Of a DNA stretch of 61,844 nt, positions 24,954 through 33,765 are shown in pieces. Made by a program: the position numbers and the translations under genes. A model generated the notes under the pieces. That model ran no database searches, was not told the origin of the DNA, and was given only the letters and a program-made list of their open reading frames with translations. Origin of the DNA: Archangiaceae bacterium (GTDB lineage: Bacteria > Myxococcota > Myxococcia > Myxococcales > Myxococcaceae); NCBI GenBank assembly GCA_016879935.1, contig JAACJQ010000133.1:1-61844 (forward strand), in the 5' to 3' direction. The number at the start of each line of letters is the position of its first letter. The first letter of the stretch is position 1.

Positions 24954-25982
24954 ATGACGCTCCTTCTCGTCGCCGTGCTCGCTGCGTCGCCAACCCCGTG
25001 GACGACGCTGGGTCTGTCGCCGTCGCTCCAGCGGGTGCTCGACACGGGTGACTTCGGTGGAACGCCAGCGGGCTTTCGCGCCATCACGTTGAGCCACATC
25101 GCCGATGGCTGCGTGTCGCAGGCGAAGGAGAAGCCCGAGCACACCGAGGCGGCGAAGCAGTGTGCCTCACGCGCGTACGCGCAGGCGCTGGCACTGCAAC
25201 CGAAGACGTGTGCGAAGGGCGTGTGCGACGCGAAGGCGCTGGCGACGACGGCTGATCCACTCTTCCTCGCGCACCTGCTGCTGGTGATGGGGGCGAACGA
25301 CGCGATGGGCTCGTGCGCCGACGACGCGCTGCATCTCGAGCTCTCACGCGCGCTGTCGGAGGCGTCCGTGGCTGATCCGTTCGCGCACCTGCCGTCGTAT
25401 CGAAAGCTGCCGTTGCGCTGGCCCGCCGACCAATCGGCGCTGCTCGCGGGCCTGCACCGCACCGATGTCGCGCATGGACCCGCGTTTCACGTCGAGCCCA
25501 CGAAGGCGTTCTTCGCGTTCATCGACGAGAAGGGCACCCATCGCTCGGGGCTTCCGAAGTCCGAGGTGACCGGGAAGGGGCCGGGCGCGAAATACCCTCG
25601 CGGCTGTGCGCAGTCATTCATCAGCCGGTACCTCGCCGAGGTCGACGCGCCTCGCACGCTGGCGTGGTGGAAGACGTACCGCGGTGGGTACTTCGTCTCG
25701 TTGCCGCTCGGCATCGCAGGGTTTCGTGAGTGGCCGAAGGGCGTCGAGGGCCAGGTCGATTCGGATTCGGGACCTGTCGTGTTTGGCATTGGAACGGCGG
25801 CGAGCGCGCTGGCCATCAGCGCCGCGAAAGCGAATGGAGATGTGGCGACGGCGACCCAGCTCGAGCGCTCGGCCGAGACGGTGATGTCACTCGGCGTGGG
25901 TGGAGCCGTCGTTCACGCCGCGTTCGCCGAGGCGATTCGGTTCGAGGGGCGCTGGCACGCCATGACGGCATCAGCAGAGTGA
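24954..25982 (+). CDS. Secreted protein of unknown function
   Basis: A 342-residue protein with a short signal peptide (MTLLLVAVLAASPTP). The mature part is mainly helical, with Trp/Tyr-rich segments (PRTLAWWKTYRGGYFVSLPLG) and an Ala-rich helix (GIGTAASALAISAAKANGD). No family is recognised; a helical barrel-like fold is possible. An upstream in-frame start at 24924 would place extra residues before the signal, so 24954 is preferred. It precedes the Uma2 gene by 18 bases. Confidence 0.68.
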   Translation: MTLLLVAVLAASPTPWTTLGLSPSLQRVLDTGDFGGTPAGFRAITLSHIADGCVSQAKEKPEHTEAAKQCASRAYAQALALQPKTCAKGVCDAKALATTADPLFLAHLLLVMGANDAMGSCADDALHLELSRALSEASVADPFAHLPSYRKLPLRWPADQSALLAGLHRTDVAHGPAFHVEPTKAFFAFIDEKGTHRSGLPKSEVTGKGPGAKYPRGCAQSFISRYLAEVDAPRTLAWWKTYRGGYFVSLPLGIAGFREWPKGVEGQVDSDSGPVVFGIGTAASALAISAAKANGDVATATQLERSAETVMSLGVGGAVVHAAFAEAIRFEGRWHAMTASAE

Positions 25983-26000
25983 GTGCTACGCTCGCCCTCG

Positions 26001-26564
26001 ATGAGCCCTGCGCGACGACTTCACTTCTCGTACCAGGACTATCTCTCGGCGCTCGAGGTCTCTGAGCTCAAGCTCGAGTACTGCGAGGGCGTCATCTACG
26101 CGATGGCCGGCGGAACGCCGACCCACGCAGAGCTCTCCGTCAACACGGCGGCGATTCTGAAGCGCGAGTTGACGAAGTGCTCCGTCTTCTCCTCGGATCT
26201 GAAGGTCCGGATCGAGCGGACCGATCTCTCGGCGTTTCCCGATGCCTCCGTAGTCTGCGGTCCGCTCGAGTCCTCATCCATCGACCGAAACGCGCTGACC
26301 AATCCCGTCATTCTCGTCGAAGTCACGAGCCCATCAACCGAGGACTACGACCGTGGGGAGAAGCTCAGCCACTACAAGCAGCTGCCGTCCCTCTCGGCGG
26401 TTCTCTTCGTGTCGCACCGCACCCAACGAATCACCGTCGTTCGACGTGGCGCGACTGGCTGGGAGGAACTGGAGTTTCGCGCTGGCGAGCGCCTCGTGCT
26501 GCAGACGCCAGCGCTCTCGTTCCTGGTGGATGAAGTGTATGCGGGCGTCACCCTCGAGAGCTGA
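26001..26564 (+). CDS. Uma2-type PD-(D/E)xK nuclease
   Basis: A 187-residue Uma2 (DUF820) protein, a restriction-endonuclease-like fold abundant in cyanobacteria and myxobacteria. DLSAFPDASVVCG supplies the catalytic Asp region. VILVEVTSPSTEDYDRGEKLSHYKQLP contains the E-V-x-S-x-S-T signature and the downstream Lys and Tyr. The N-terminal FSYQDYLSAL and YCEGVIYAMAGG match family starts. No methylase or toxin-antitoxin partner is nearby. A GTG at 25983 would add six residues. Confidence 0.9.
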   Translation: MSPARRLHFSYQDYLSALEVSELKLEYCEGVIYAMAGGTPTHAELSVNTAAILKRELTKCSVFSSDLKVRIERTDLSAFPDASVVCGPLESSSIDRNALTNPVILVEVTSPSTEDYDRGEKLSHYKQLPSLSAVLFVSHRTQRITVVRRGATGWEELEFRAGERLVLQTPALSFLVDEVYAGVTLES

Positions 26565-26598
26565 CTGGCTGACCGGCGTCGTCGTATTGGGACCCGTC

Positions 26599-28065
<1,467 letters not shown>

Positions 28066-28136
28066 GCGGCCTCCAAGAGTGACAGGTCTACGACAGGAGC
28101 GGCGCTCCGTCGCGTCTTGCAGCTACGCTGGTTTTC

Positions 28137-28871
28137 ATGCGTCACGTTCTGCTGTCGGTGTTGGTGCTCCTGGTCGCCTCGAGCGCGCTCGCGAAAGAGA
28201 AGAAGTCGAAGCCAAAGGGGCACTCGGCGAAGGGTTCGATTCTGCTCAACGACGAGCAGGTGCTCGTGCGGTGGACCGATGGTGACTCGTTCAAGTTCCT
28301 CTCGGGGAAGTACGACGGCAAGGGCACGCGGCTGGTCGGCTACAACACCCTCGAGGCCTACGGGCCGGTGCACCGCTGGGGCGAGTGGACCACGAGGGAA
28401 CTCTTCGCCATCGCCGAAGCCTCGTCACAGGTCGCCGCATCGCGAGAGTGGAGCTGCACCACCGATGGCAAGGCAGACGGCTACGGTCGTGTGCTCGTGA
28501 ACTGCCCGCAGCTCGCCGAAGAGATGATTCGCCAGGGCCACGGGCTCGCGTACGCCGTCGAGGGCACCTCGCCCGAAAACCTGCTCGAAGCCCAGCGCGA
28601 CGCGATGAAGCAGAAGCGCGGCATGTGGGAAAAGGGCGTGGTGAAGGGCGTCATCACCAGCCTGCACTCCGTCGGAGAAGACGGAGACGACAGCAACGAG
28701 CCCTACAACCGCGTCGTCGACACGCGCACGGGCTCGGCCCTCAAACGTGAACACAAGAACAAATATGAAATGTGCCAGGAGGTCTGCGAGGTGACTGACG
28801 GAGACACCTCGTGCATGACGTTCGTGCCGTTCAAACGGCGCTACAAGAACAAGCCTGACTGTCTCAAATAG
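28137..28871 (+). CDS. Secreted thermonuclease (SNase)-like protein
   Basis: A 244-residue protein with signal peptide (MRHVLLSVLVLLVASSALA) and a staphylococcal-nuclease-like OB fold (about 40-170). WTDGDSFKF and RLVGYNTLEAYG contain the calcium/active-site Asp and region 2. DGYGRVLVNCPQ and EEMIRQGHGLAY are the next conserved blocks. EAQRDAMKQKRGMW matches the typical SNase C-terminal helix. Several catalytic positions should be checked, since the usual RLxxIDxPE becomes RLVGYNTLEAYG. The C-terminal 70 residues contain Cys pairs (CQEVCEVTDGDTSC) and are extra to the family. Confidence 0.85.
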   Translation: MRHVLLSVLVLLVASSALAKEKKSKPKGHSAKGSILLNDEQVLVRWTDGDSFKFLSGKYDGKGTRLVGYNTLEAYGPVHRWGEWTTRELFAIAEASSQVAASREWSCTTDGKADGYGRVLVNCPQLAEEMIRQGHGLAYAVEGTSPENLLEAQRDAMKQKRGMWEKGVVKGVITSLHSVGEDGDDSNEPYNRVVDTRTGSALKREHKNKYEMCQEVCEVTDGDTSCMTFVPFKRRYKNKPDCLK

Positions 28872-28872
28872 A

Positions 28873-30525
28873 CTACTGCTGGCAGGCCGGAATCGTGGGA
28901 ATGGCAGGTCTGAAGTGCAGGCCCGAGTAGCAGCGGCCCATGCTGTTCACACAGATGCCACCGTCACCACGGGTGCCCAGCGCGCACGTGCCACCATCGC
29001 CCGCCCGCAGGCACAACTGCGCGACGAGAGAGGCCTCGATGGCTGGTCTGAGCCCCTGATCAGCCGCCGAAGCGACGATGCTGCCGAGAATCGGGCTCAC
29101 CTGCGGCACGAGGCTGCTGGCAAAAGGAGAGTTTGAGCACAGCGACGTCGCCATGCTCAGCACCGTCTGCCCCGGGTCGACCGCTTGAATGGTCAACACG
29201 CCGCCATCGCTCTCGTCCATACGGAACGAAAAGCGAACGGGCGTCGGCACCGCGCCCACGAAGCCTGGCATCGAACCCGAACAACTGGCCGAGCCCGTGT
29301 AGCCTCCCGCCATGTCGGTGACGGGGCCGCTGAGGTCGACGGGCATTCGCTGAACCCGCATGGGAACCGTCCCGTCCACGGCCACGACGCCGCCGTCTCG
29401 CACCAGCATGAACGTGCCCAGACCCATGTTGGCCTCGAGCACACAGCTCGGAGGATTGGCGCCGGGGTTCGAGCCACTTCCACACACGAGGTAGTTGACG
29501 GCGCCAATCACCGAACCAATGGAGCCCGAGGTCGTCGGTATGGGCAACCGGAGCACTCCTGCATCGGCGAAGGTGGTGAGCAACCCGCGAGCGGTCACCA
29601 CGGGGTCGAGCTGATACGAACACCCCGAAGCGGAGCATTGACCAATGCTGCACAAGTTGCGGTCGTCGCAGGCTGGAGGGGTGGGGATGGGCGGCGGCGG
29701 GCACTGGAGCGACGCTCCGGTACAAAGCTGAGGCGGCCGGCACAGATCGGTCGAGCAGACGACGCCCGCATCTCGAAATGGCCGCACGGGACAGCTCGCC
29801 GAGCCCCCGTTGCAGATGGCATCAGCTTCACAGACGGCCGTCGCAGGGCTGCACACCGTGCCTGTCGCGAACTGATTGGCGGGACAGGTCACTGACAGAC
29901 CGGTACAGCGCTCCTCCACGTCGCACAACCCCAACGCAGCTCGACACACCACACCTGCGTCGACCGGAACGGTCGAACACGTGCCATTCGCCAGACAAGT
30001 TGGCATCGAGCAGCCGGTCGGCACGCCACAATCCGACGCGCGGACGCAGCTCGGTGATCCGCCGCCTGTTGATCCGCCGCCTGTTGATCCGCCGCCTGTT
30101 GATCCGCCGCCTGTCGATCCACCGCCTGTCGATCCACCGCCTGTCGATCCGCCGCCTGTCGATCCACCGCCCGACGATCCACCGGCGTCGCCACCAGCAA
30201 CCTCGCCACCCGCCGTCCCGCCCGCAACATCGCCCCCTGCGGTGCCGCCAGCAGTCGCTCCACCGGCCACGCCACCCGCAACGACTCCACCGCCGGGCCC
30301 ACCCGCAGCGCCACCTGCCGAGCCCCCGCCCACGCGCCCGCCGGCTGCTCCACCTGCTCGTCCGCCCGCGACGCCCGCATCAGCCTCGGCACCCACGACG
30401 CACACGTTCGCCACACACGTGAACCCGTCCGGGCAGTTCATCGACGTCGCGCAGGGAAGAACGGCGAGGTCTGGCGCGCAGCGCATCAACACCACCAGCA
30501 AGGCCGCCAGCGGCATTCTTCGCAT
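28873..30525 (-). CDS. Large lipoprotein with GGGST repeats and Cys-rich modules
   Basis: A 550-residue predicted lipoprotein (MRRMPLAALLVVLMRC, then CAPDLAVLPC). After one Cys module (NCPDGFTC) comes a long low-complexity stretch of Gly/Ala/Val repeats and then 5-residue GGGST-type units encoded by a 15-bp minisatellite. A Cys-rich part follows (DCGVPTGCSMPTC and TGTVCSPATAVCE). The last 200 residues are beta-rich. The ATG at 30525 was preferred over GTG at 30531. The upstream small gene ends 2 bases before, so they are probably co-transcribed. Confidence 0.8.
   Translation of the reverse strand: MRRMPLAALLVVLMRCAPDLAVLPCATSMNCPDGFTCVANVCVVGAEADAGVAGGRAGGAAGGRVGGGSAGGAAGGPGGGVVAGGVAGGATAGGTAGGDVAGGTAGGEVAGGDAGGSSGGGSTGGGSTGGGSTGGGSTGGGSTGGGSTGGGSTGGGSPSCVRASDCGVPTGCSMPTCLANGTCSTVPVDAGVVCRAALGLCDVEERCTGLSVTCPANQFATGTVCSPATAVCEADAICNGGSASCPVRPFRDAGVVCSTDLCRPPQLCTGASLQCPPPPIPTPPACDDRNLCSIGQCSASGCSYQLDPVVTARGLLTTFADAGVLRLPIPTTSGSIGSVIGAVNYLVCGSGSNPGANPPSCVLEANMGLGTFMLVRDGGVVAVDGTVPMRVQRMPVDLSGPVTDMAGGYTGSASCSGSMPGFVGAVPTPVRFSFRMDESDGGVLTIQAVDPGQTVLSMATSLCSNSPFASSLVPQVSPILGSIVASAADQGLRPAIEASLVAQLCLRAGDGGTCALGTRGDGGICVNSMGRCYSGLHFRPAIPTIPACQQ
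30056..30175. repeat. 15-bp minisatellite inside the lipoprotein gene
   Basis: Eight copies of GATCCGCCGCCTGTT or close variants (T to C at the end, A for G in some) follow one another on the plus strand. On the coding strand they encode GGGST-type pentapeptides. Homogeneity of the first copies suggests recent slippage. Copy number is likely to vary between strains and would change the length of the surface linker in frame. Confidence 0.93.
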
Positions 30526-30527
30526 CG

Positions 30528-30743
30528 TCACTCCTGCGCGGTGCCGCGCGCAGCCTTCTCGACGCGCTCTTTGTTCGCGACGATGAACTGTTCGACGGCC
30601 GCGTCTTCGACGTCGAGGTCGCGCAACACGCCCGGGTAGATGGCCTTGAACGCCGGCGACTCTTCAGCGCTCCGGAGCCGGAAGCTCATCTTCAGCACCG
30701 CCGCGCCCCACAGCCGCTCTTCCAACGTCTTCACCTTCGCCAC
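30528..30743 (-). CDS. Small protein, unknown function (71 residues)
   Basis: A short open frame from GTG at 30743 with GGAGG 6 bases upstream, a strong Shine-Dalgarno that decides the start. The protein ([19 protein letters not shown], then [19 protein letters not shown]) is helical and charged, without Cys or membrane segment. It lies between the divergent purE promoter and the lipoprotein gene, with its stop 2 bases from the lipoprotein ATG. It could regulate or accompany either neighbour. I know no family for it. Confidence 0.65.
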   Translation of the reverse strand: MAKVKTLEERLWGAAVLKMSFRLRSAEESPAFKAIYPGVLRDLDVEDAAVEQFIVANKERVEKAARGTAQE

Positions 30744-30825
30744 GCGTACCTCCAAGGGTCTGGGCTCCACGTTACTGGAATGCTGCGCGGCCCGGTCGTG
30801 GAGCGGTATAGCCTGCCCCGCTCCG

Positions 30826-31374
30826 ATGGCACCTCGAACGGCATCACCCGTGGCCCCCACGGTCTCGGTCATCATGGGGAGCTCCTCCGATTGGGACACC
30901 ATGAAGCACGCAGTGGAGACGCTGCGACGCTTCTCGGTGCCCTGTGAACGCCGCGTCGTCTCGGCGCATCGCACCCCCGAGCTGATGGTCGAGTTCGCGC
31001 AGTCGGCCCGCGCCCGCGGCGTGCGTCTCATCATCGCCGGCGCCGGTGGAGCCGCTCACCTGCCAGGCATGGTGGCTTCGCTCACGTCGCTGCCGGTGCT
31101 CGGCGTGCCGGTACAGTCGAAGGCGTTGTCCGGCGTCGACTCGTTGCTCTCCATCGTGCAGATGCCCGGCGGCGTGCCGACGGCGACGTTCTCCATCGGG
31201 CCCTCGGGCGCCACCAACGCGGCCCTCTTCGCCGTTCGCCTGCTCGCGCTCGACGACCTCGAGCTGCACAAGCGCCTCGAGGCCTTCCGAGTCGAGAACG
31301 CCGAGAAGGCGCGCACCTCGTCGAACGACCTCGTGCTCGACGACGAGCGGCCCAGGAAGGCGAAGAAGGCATGA
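30826..31374 (+). CDS. purE: N5-carboxyaminoimidazole ribonucleotide mutase PurE
   Basis: A 182-residue class I PurE that converts N5-CAIR to CAIR in purine synthesis. [20 protein letters not shown] is the substrate-binding N-terminal block. [11 protein letters not shown] carries the conserved His, and [18 protein letters not shown] and [10 protein letters not shown] complete the fold. The C-terminal 15 residues are charged and basic. The stop overlaps the purK ATG (ATGA), giving the typical purEK coupling. Confidence 0.97.
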   Translation: MAPRTASPVAPTVSVIMGSSSDWDTMKHAVETLRRFSVPCERRVVSAHRTPELMVEFAQSARARGVRLIIAGAGGAAHLPGMVASLTSLPVLGVPVQSKALSGVDSLLSIVQMPGGVPTATFSIGPSGATNAALFAVRLLALDDLELHKRLEAFRVENAEKARTSSNDLVLDDERPRKAKKA

Positions 31375-32510
31375 CCGTCGGTATTCTCGGTGGCGGGCAG
31401 CTCGGCCTCATGCTGGCGGAGTCGCTGCGCAAGCTCGACACGCCGGTGCTGGTGCTCGAGCCCGATGACGAAGCGCCCTGTGCACAGCGCCTGGCCGGCA
31501 TCATCCCCGCGGCCTTCGACGACGCGGCCGCCCTGAAGGACTTCTTCGCGCGCTGCACCCGCGTCACCTACGACTCCGAGAACATTCCGTCGGCGCCGCT
31601 CGCGCCGTTCGCCGACAAGCTCGCCCCGTCGCTGCGCGTGCTGCAGGTCTCGCAACACCGCGCCGCAGAGAAGACGTTTCTCGCGACCCATGGCTTCGGG
31701 CCCGTGCAGTTCTCGGTGGTGAAGGCGACCGACTCGCTCCACGACGCGGTTCGACGGTTCGGCACACCCTGCATCGTGAAGTCGTCACTCGGCGGCTACG
31801 ACGGCAAGGGCCAGCACAAGGTGAAGCACGACGCCGACGTGCGCGCCCTGCCCGACACCGGCTCGGAGTGGGTGCTCGAAGATGTGCTCACCCTCGAGTC
31901 GGAGGTCTCGTGCATCGTCGGGCGTGACGACGGCGGCCGCGCCTTCACCTTCCCCGTCTTCGAGAACGTGCACACGCACCACATTCTCGACGTGACGGTG
32001 CTGCCGGCGCGCATCGACCCGTCACTCCAGAACGAGGCCAGAGAACGCGCGCTCGCCATCGCCAAGGCGCTCGACGTCGTCGGTCTGCTCACCGTGGAGT
32101 TCTTCGTCGGCACGGGCCGGGACGGCGCGCGCAAGCTCTTCGTCAACGAGCTCGCGCCGCGCGTTCACACCTCGGGGCACGTGACGCGGCAGGCGTGCAC
32201 GATGAGCCAGTTCGACATTCTCGCGCGCATCACCTCGGGGGTGCCCATCACGGCTCCCGAGCTGCACCCCGGCGGCTGGTGCATGGGGAACCTGCTCGGT
32301 GACGTGTGGCTCGCGCAGGGGCGCACCGGCGGCGCGCTCGACCTCTCGTCGTGGGAGCACTTCCCCCAGGTCGTCGACGTGTACCTCTACGGAAAACGTG
32401 AGGCGCGGACGAAGCGGAAGATGGGTCACTTCGTGGTGCACGCCGAGACGCCGAACGAGGCCGTCGACGTGGCGAAGCGATTCCGTGAAGCGTTGATGTC
32501 GCGCGGTTGA
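31371..32510 (+). CDS. purK: N5-carboxyaminoimidazole ribonucleotide synthetase PurK
   Basis: A 379-residue ATP-grasp enzyme that makes N5-CAIR from AIR, ATP and bicarbonate, the substrate for Pur[20 protein letters not shown] is the N-terminal nucleotide-type motif. [17 protein letters not shown] is the ATP-grasp loop. [29 protein letters not shown] carries metal-binding and AIR-binding residues. Coupling to purE confirms the role. Its TGA is part of TGATCA, followed by the palindrome TCAGCGCTGA. Confidence 0.97.
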   Translation: MTVGILGGGQLGLMLAESLRKLDTPVLVLEPDDEAPCAQRLAGIIPAAFDDAAALKDFFARCTRVTYDSENIPSAPLAPFADKLAPSLRVLQVSQHRAAEKTFLATHGFGPVQFSVVKATDSLHDAVRRFGTPCIVKSSLGGYDGKGQHKVKHDADVRALPDTGSEWVLEDVLTLESEVSCIVGRDDGGRAFTFPVFENVHTHHILDVTVLPARIDPSLQNEARERALAIAKALDVVGLLTVEFFVGTGRDGARKLFVNELAPRVHTSGHVTRQACTMSQFDILARITSGVPITAPELHPGGWCMGNLLGDVWLAQGRTGGALDLSSWEHFPQVVDVYLYGKREARTKRKMGHFVVHAETPNEAVDVAKRFREALMSRG

Positions 32511-32527
32511 TCAGCGCTGAAGATTTC

Positions 32528-32695
32528 GACGCACCCGAGTGGCGAAGCCACCGTGGGGATTTCTCCCCGCCTTGGAATGCCGGCGCTCTGTTCCAGCTGA
32601 GCTACGGCCGCGTGAGAGAGCGGCCGACAGGATTCGAACCTGTGTCCTCCGGCGTGGGTTGGTTTGCGTGTAGGGCCTCATCGGCCGGGTGCGTC
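32528..32695 (-). ncRNA. Structured element containing the permuted tRNA and pairing flanks
   Basis: On the minus strand GACGCACCCG (32695-32686) can pair perfectly over 10 bp with CGGGTGCGTC (32537-32528), bringing together the two outer ends of the permuted tRNA. Inside this helix lie a short hairpin GCC-GATGA-GGC (32685-32675), the tRNA body, a hairpin GGGGA-GAAA-TCCCC with a GNRA tetraloop (32568-32555), and a hairpin GTGGC-TTC-GCCAC (32551-32539) that would stack on the outer helix. The non-tRNA part totals about 86 bases. It may act as a processing or ligation scaffold. No match to a known ribozyme is apparent. Confidence 0.7.
32572..32653 (-). tRNA. Circularly permuted tRNA-Gly(UCC)
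   Basis: Minus-strand transcript order is 3' half first, 5' half second. The 3' half (32653-32619) gives GCCGG (39-43), variable loop AGGAC, T arm ACAGG-TTCGAAT-CCTGT, acceptor CGGCCGC and U73. Seven bases (CTCTCAC) follow. The 5' half (32611-32572) gives acceptor GCGGCCG, T8 A9, D arm GCTC-AGCTGGAACA-GAGC, G26, anticodon stem CCGGC and loop ATTCCAA with anticodon TCC. Rejoined, the acceptor, D, anticodon and T stems are all perfect. G15:C48, G18, G19, U33 and purine 37 are present. G1:C72, C2:G71, C35, C36 and U73 match glycine identity elements. CCA is not encoded. No conventional tRNA is present here. Confidence 0.85.
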
Positions 32696-32773
32696 TGGGC
32701 CCAACCGACGTCATCTGCGCGCCAGCCTGACGTTCGAGGTGACGCAGCCGCAGCTCGCGAGTATTCGGCCCGG

Positions 32774-33661
32774 GTGCAGTCCCGTCGCGGCACCTGGGTC
32801 ATCGTTCTCTCGTCCGTCTTCTTCGCGTCGATGGCGGTGCTCGCGCGGCATCTGTCGAAGCAGGTGCCGCCGTTTCAGCTCTCGTTCATTCGTTTCGCCA
32901 TCGGCAGCGCGCTGATGACGTCGGTGTTCCTGTGGAGACGCACGCCGCCTGACCTCAGGCACTCGAAGAAGCTGCTGTTGCGCGGGCTCTTCGGCACCGC
33001 GGCAGTGTTGACGTACTTCGTCGCGATTCAGCGTCTCGGCAGCGGCCCGGCGACGGTGCTCAACTACTGCTCGCCCATCTACGCCGCGCTCTTCGCGAGC
33101 ATCTTCTTGAAGGAGCGCCCCAGCGGGCTGATGCGGGCCGGCCTCGCGCTCGCCACCGTCGGCGCCGTGCTCGTCTCCATCGCCACCGGAGAGTTCTCGC
33201 AGCCGCTCAACCCCGGCCTCGGCGGGCTCGCTGGTCTCGTGTCGGGGGTCTTCGGCGGCGCGGCCATCACCGTGATTCGCTCCTTGCGCAGCGACACCAA
33301 CGCTCCCACCGTCTTCCTCGCCTTCTCGGGGGTGGGAATGGTGATCAGCGCCCCGCTGGCGCTCCCGAGCTGGGTGCCGCTCGACGGCGTGCTGCTGCCC
33401 CTCGCGCTGCTGATGGGCCTGCTCTCGGTCGGAGGCCAGCTGCTCTTCACCTACGGCATGGGTTTCACCACCGCGACCTCTGGCAGCGCGACGACGCAGC
33501 TCGTGCCGGTGCTGGCCTGGGTCTTCGGTGTGGTGTTGCTCTCGGAGCCCATCGCTCCGCTCTCGGCGCTCGGCGCCGTGCTGTGTGTCGGTGGCGTGTT
33601 GCTCGGCGCGCTCCAGCCTCGAGCCGGGCGGCAACCAGTCGCCGCTCCGCTCCGAGAATGA
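32774..33661 (+). CDS. EamA/DMT-family transporter
   Basis: A 295-residue membrane protein with ten predicted transmembrane segments in two EamA halves. The first half starts RRGTWVIVLSSVFFASMAV with HLSKQVPPFQLSFIRFAIG. The second half includes GAAITVIRSLR and QLVPVLAWVFGVVLLSEPIAPLSALGAVLCVGGVLLG. DMT exporters move metabolites or drugs; the substrate is unknown. The GTG at 32774 was chosen because upstream residues overlap the antisense tRNA element and are not family-like. It is on the opposite strand to the permuted tRNA. Confidence 0.88.
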   Translation: MQSRRGTWVIVLSSVFFASMAVLARHLSKQVPPFQLSFIRFAIGSALMTSVFLWRRTPPDLRHSKKLLLRGLFGTAAVLTYFVAIQRLGSGPATVLNYCSPIYAALFASIFLKERPSGLMRAGLALATVGAVLVSIATGEFSQPLNPGLGGLAGLVSGVFGGAAITVIRSLRSDTNAPTVFLAFSGVGMVISAPLALPSWVPLDGVLLPLALLMGLLSVGGQLLFTYGMGFTTATSGSATTQLVPVLAWVFGVVLLSEPIAPLSALGAVLCVGGVLLGALQPRAGRQPVAAPLRE

Positions 33662-33765
33662 AACATCACGGTTGCTGACCTGCCCCCAATGGGGTGCGAC
33701 ATGGTGGGTGTCGTGTCTCCAGAAACGCGACGCGTTGGCGGAGCCGTGTAGACTCGACCAACTCC

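Noticed and set aside
26001-26564. Restriction-modification or toxin-antitoxin locus around the Uma2 gene
   Set aside because: No methylase, antitoxin or transposase gene is adjacent to this copy or to the one at 50615.
32572-32653. Two separate, broken conventional tRNA genes in tandem
   Set aside because: Neither half has its own missing partner in the correct order, while the two halves complement each other perfectly in both the acceptor and anticodon stems. A single permuted tRNA explains this better, though an origin by tandem duplication is likely.
32528-32695. Group I or group II permuted intron-exon at the tRNA
   Set aside because: Only about 86 non-tRNA bases are available, too few for either core. 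The base before the 3' half is C, not the terminal G of group I introns, and no GUGYG start of group II is present.
32670-32695. Hammerhead ribozyme core (CGATGAG with a later CGAAA)
   Set aside because: The conserved CUGAUGA is not matched (C in place of U4), and the GAAA does not follow the stem that would be stem II. The resemblance is likely chance.
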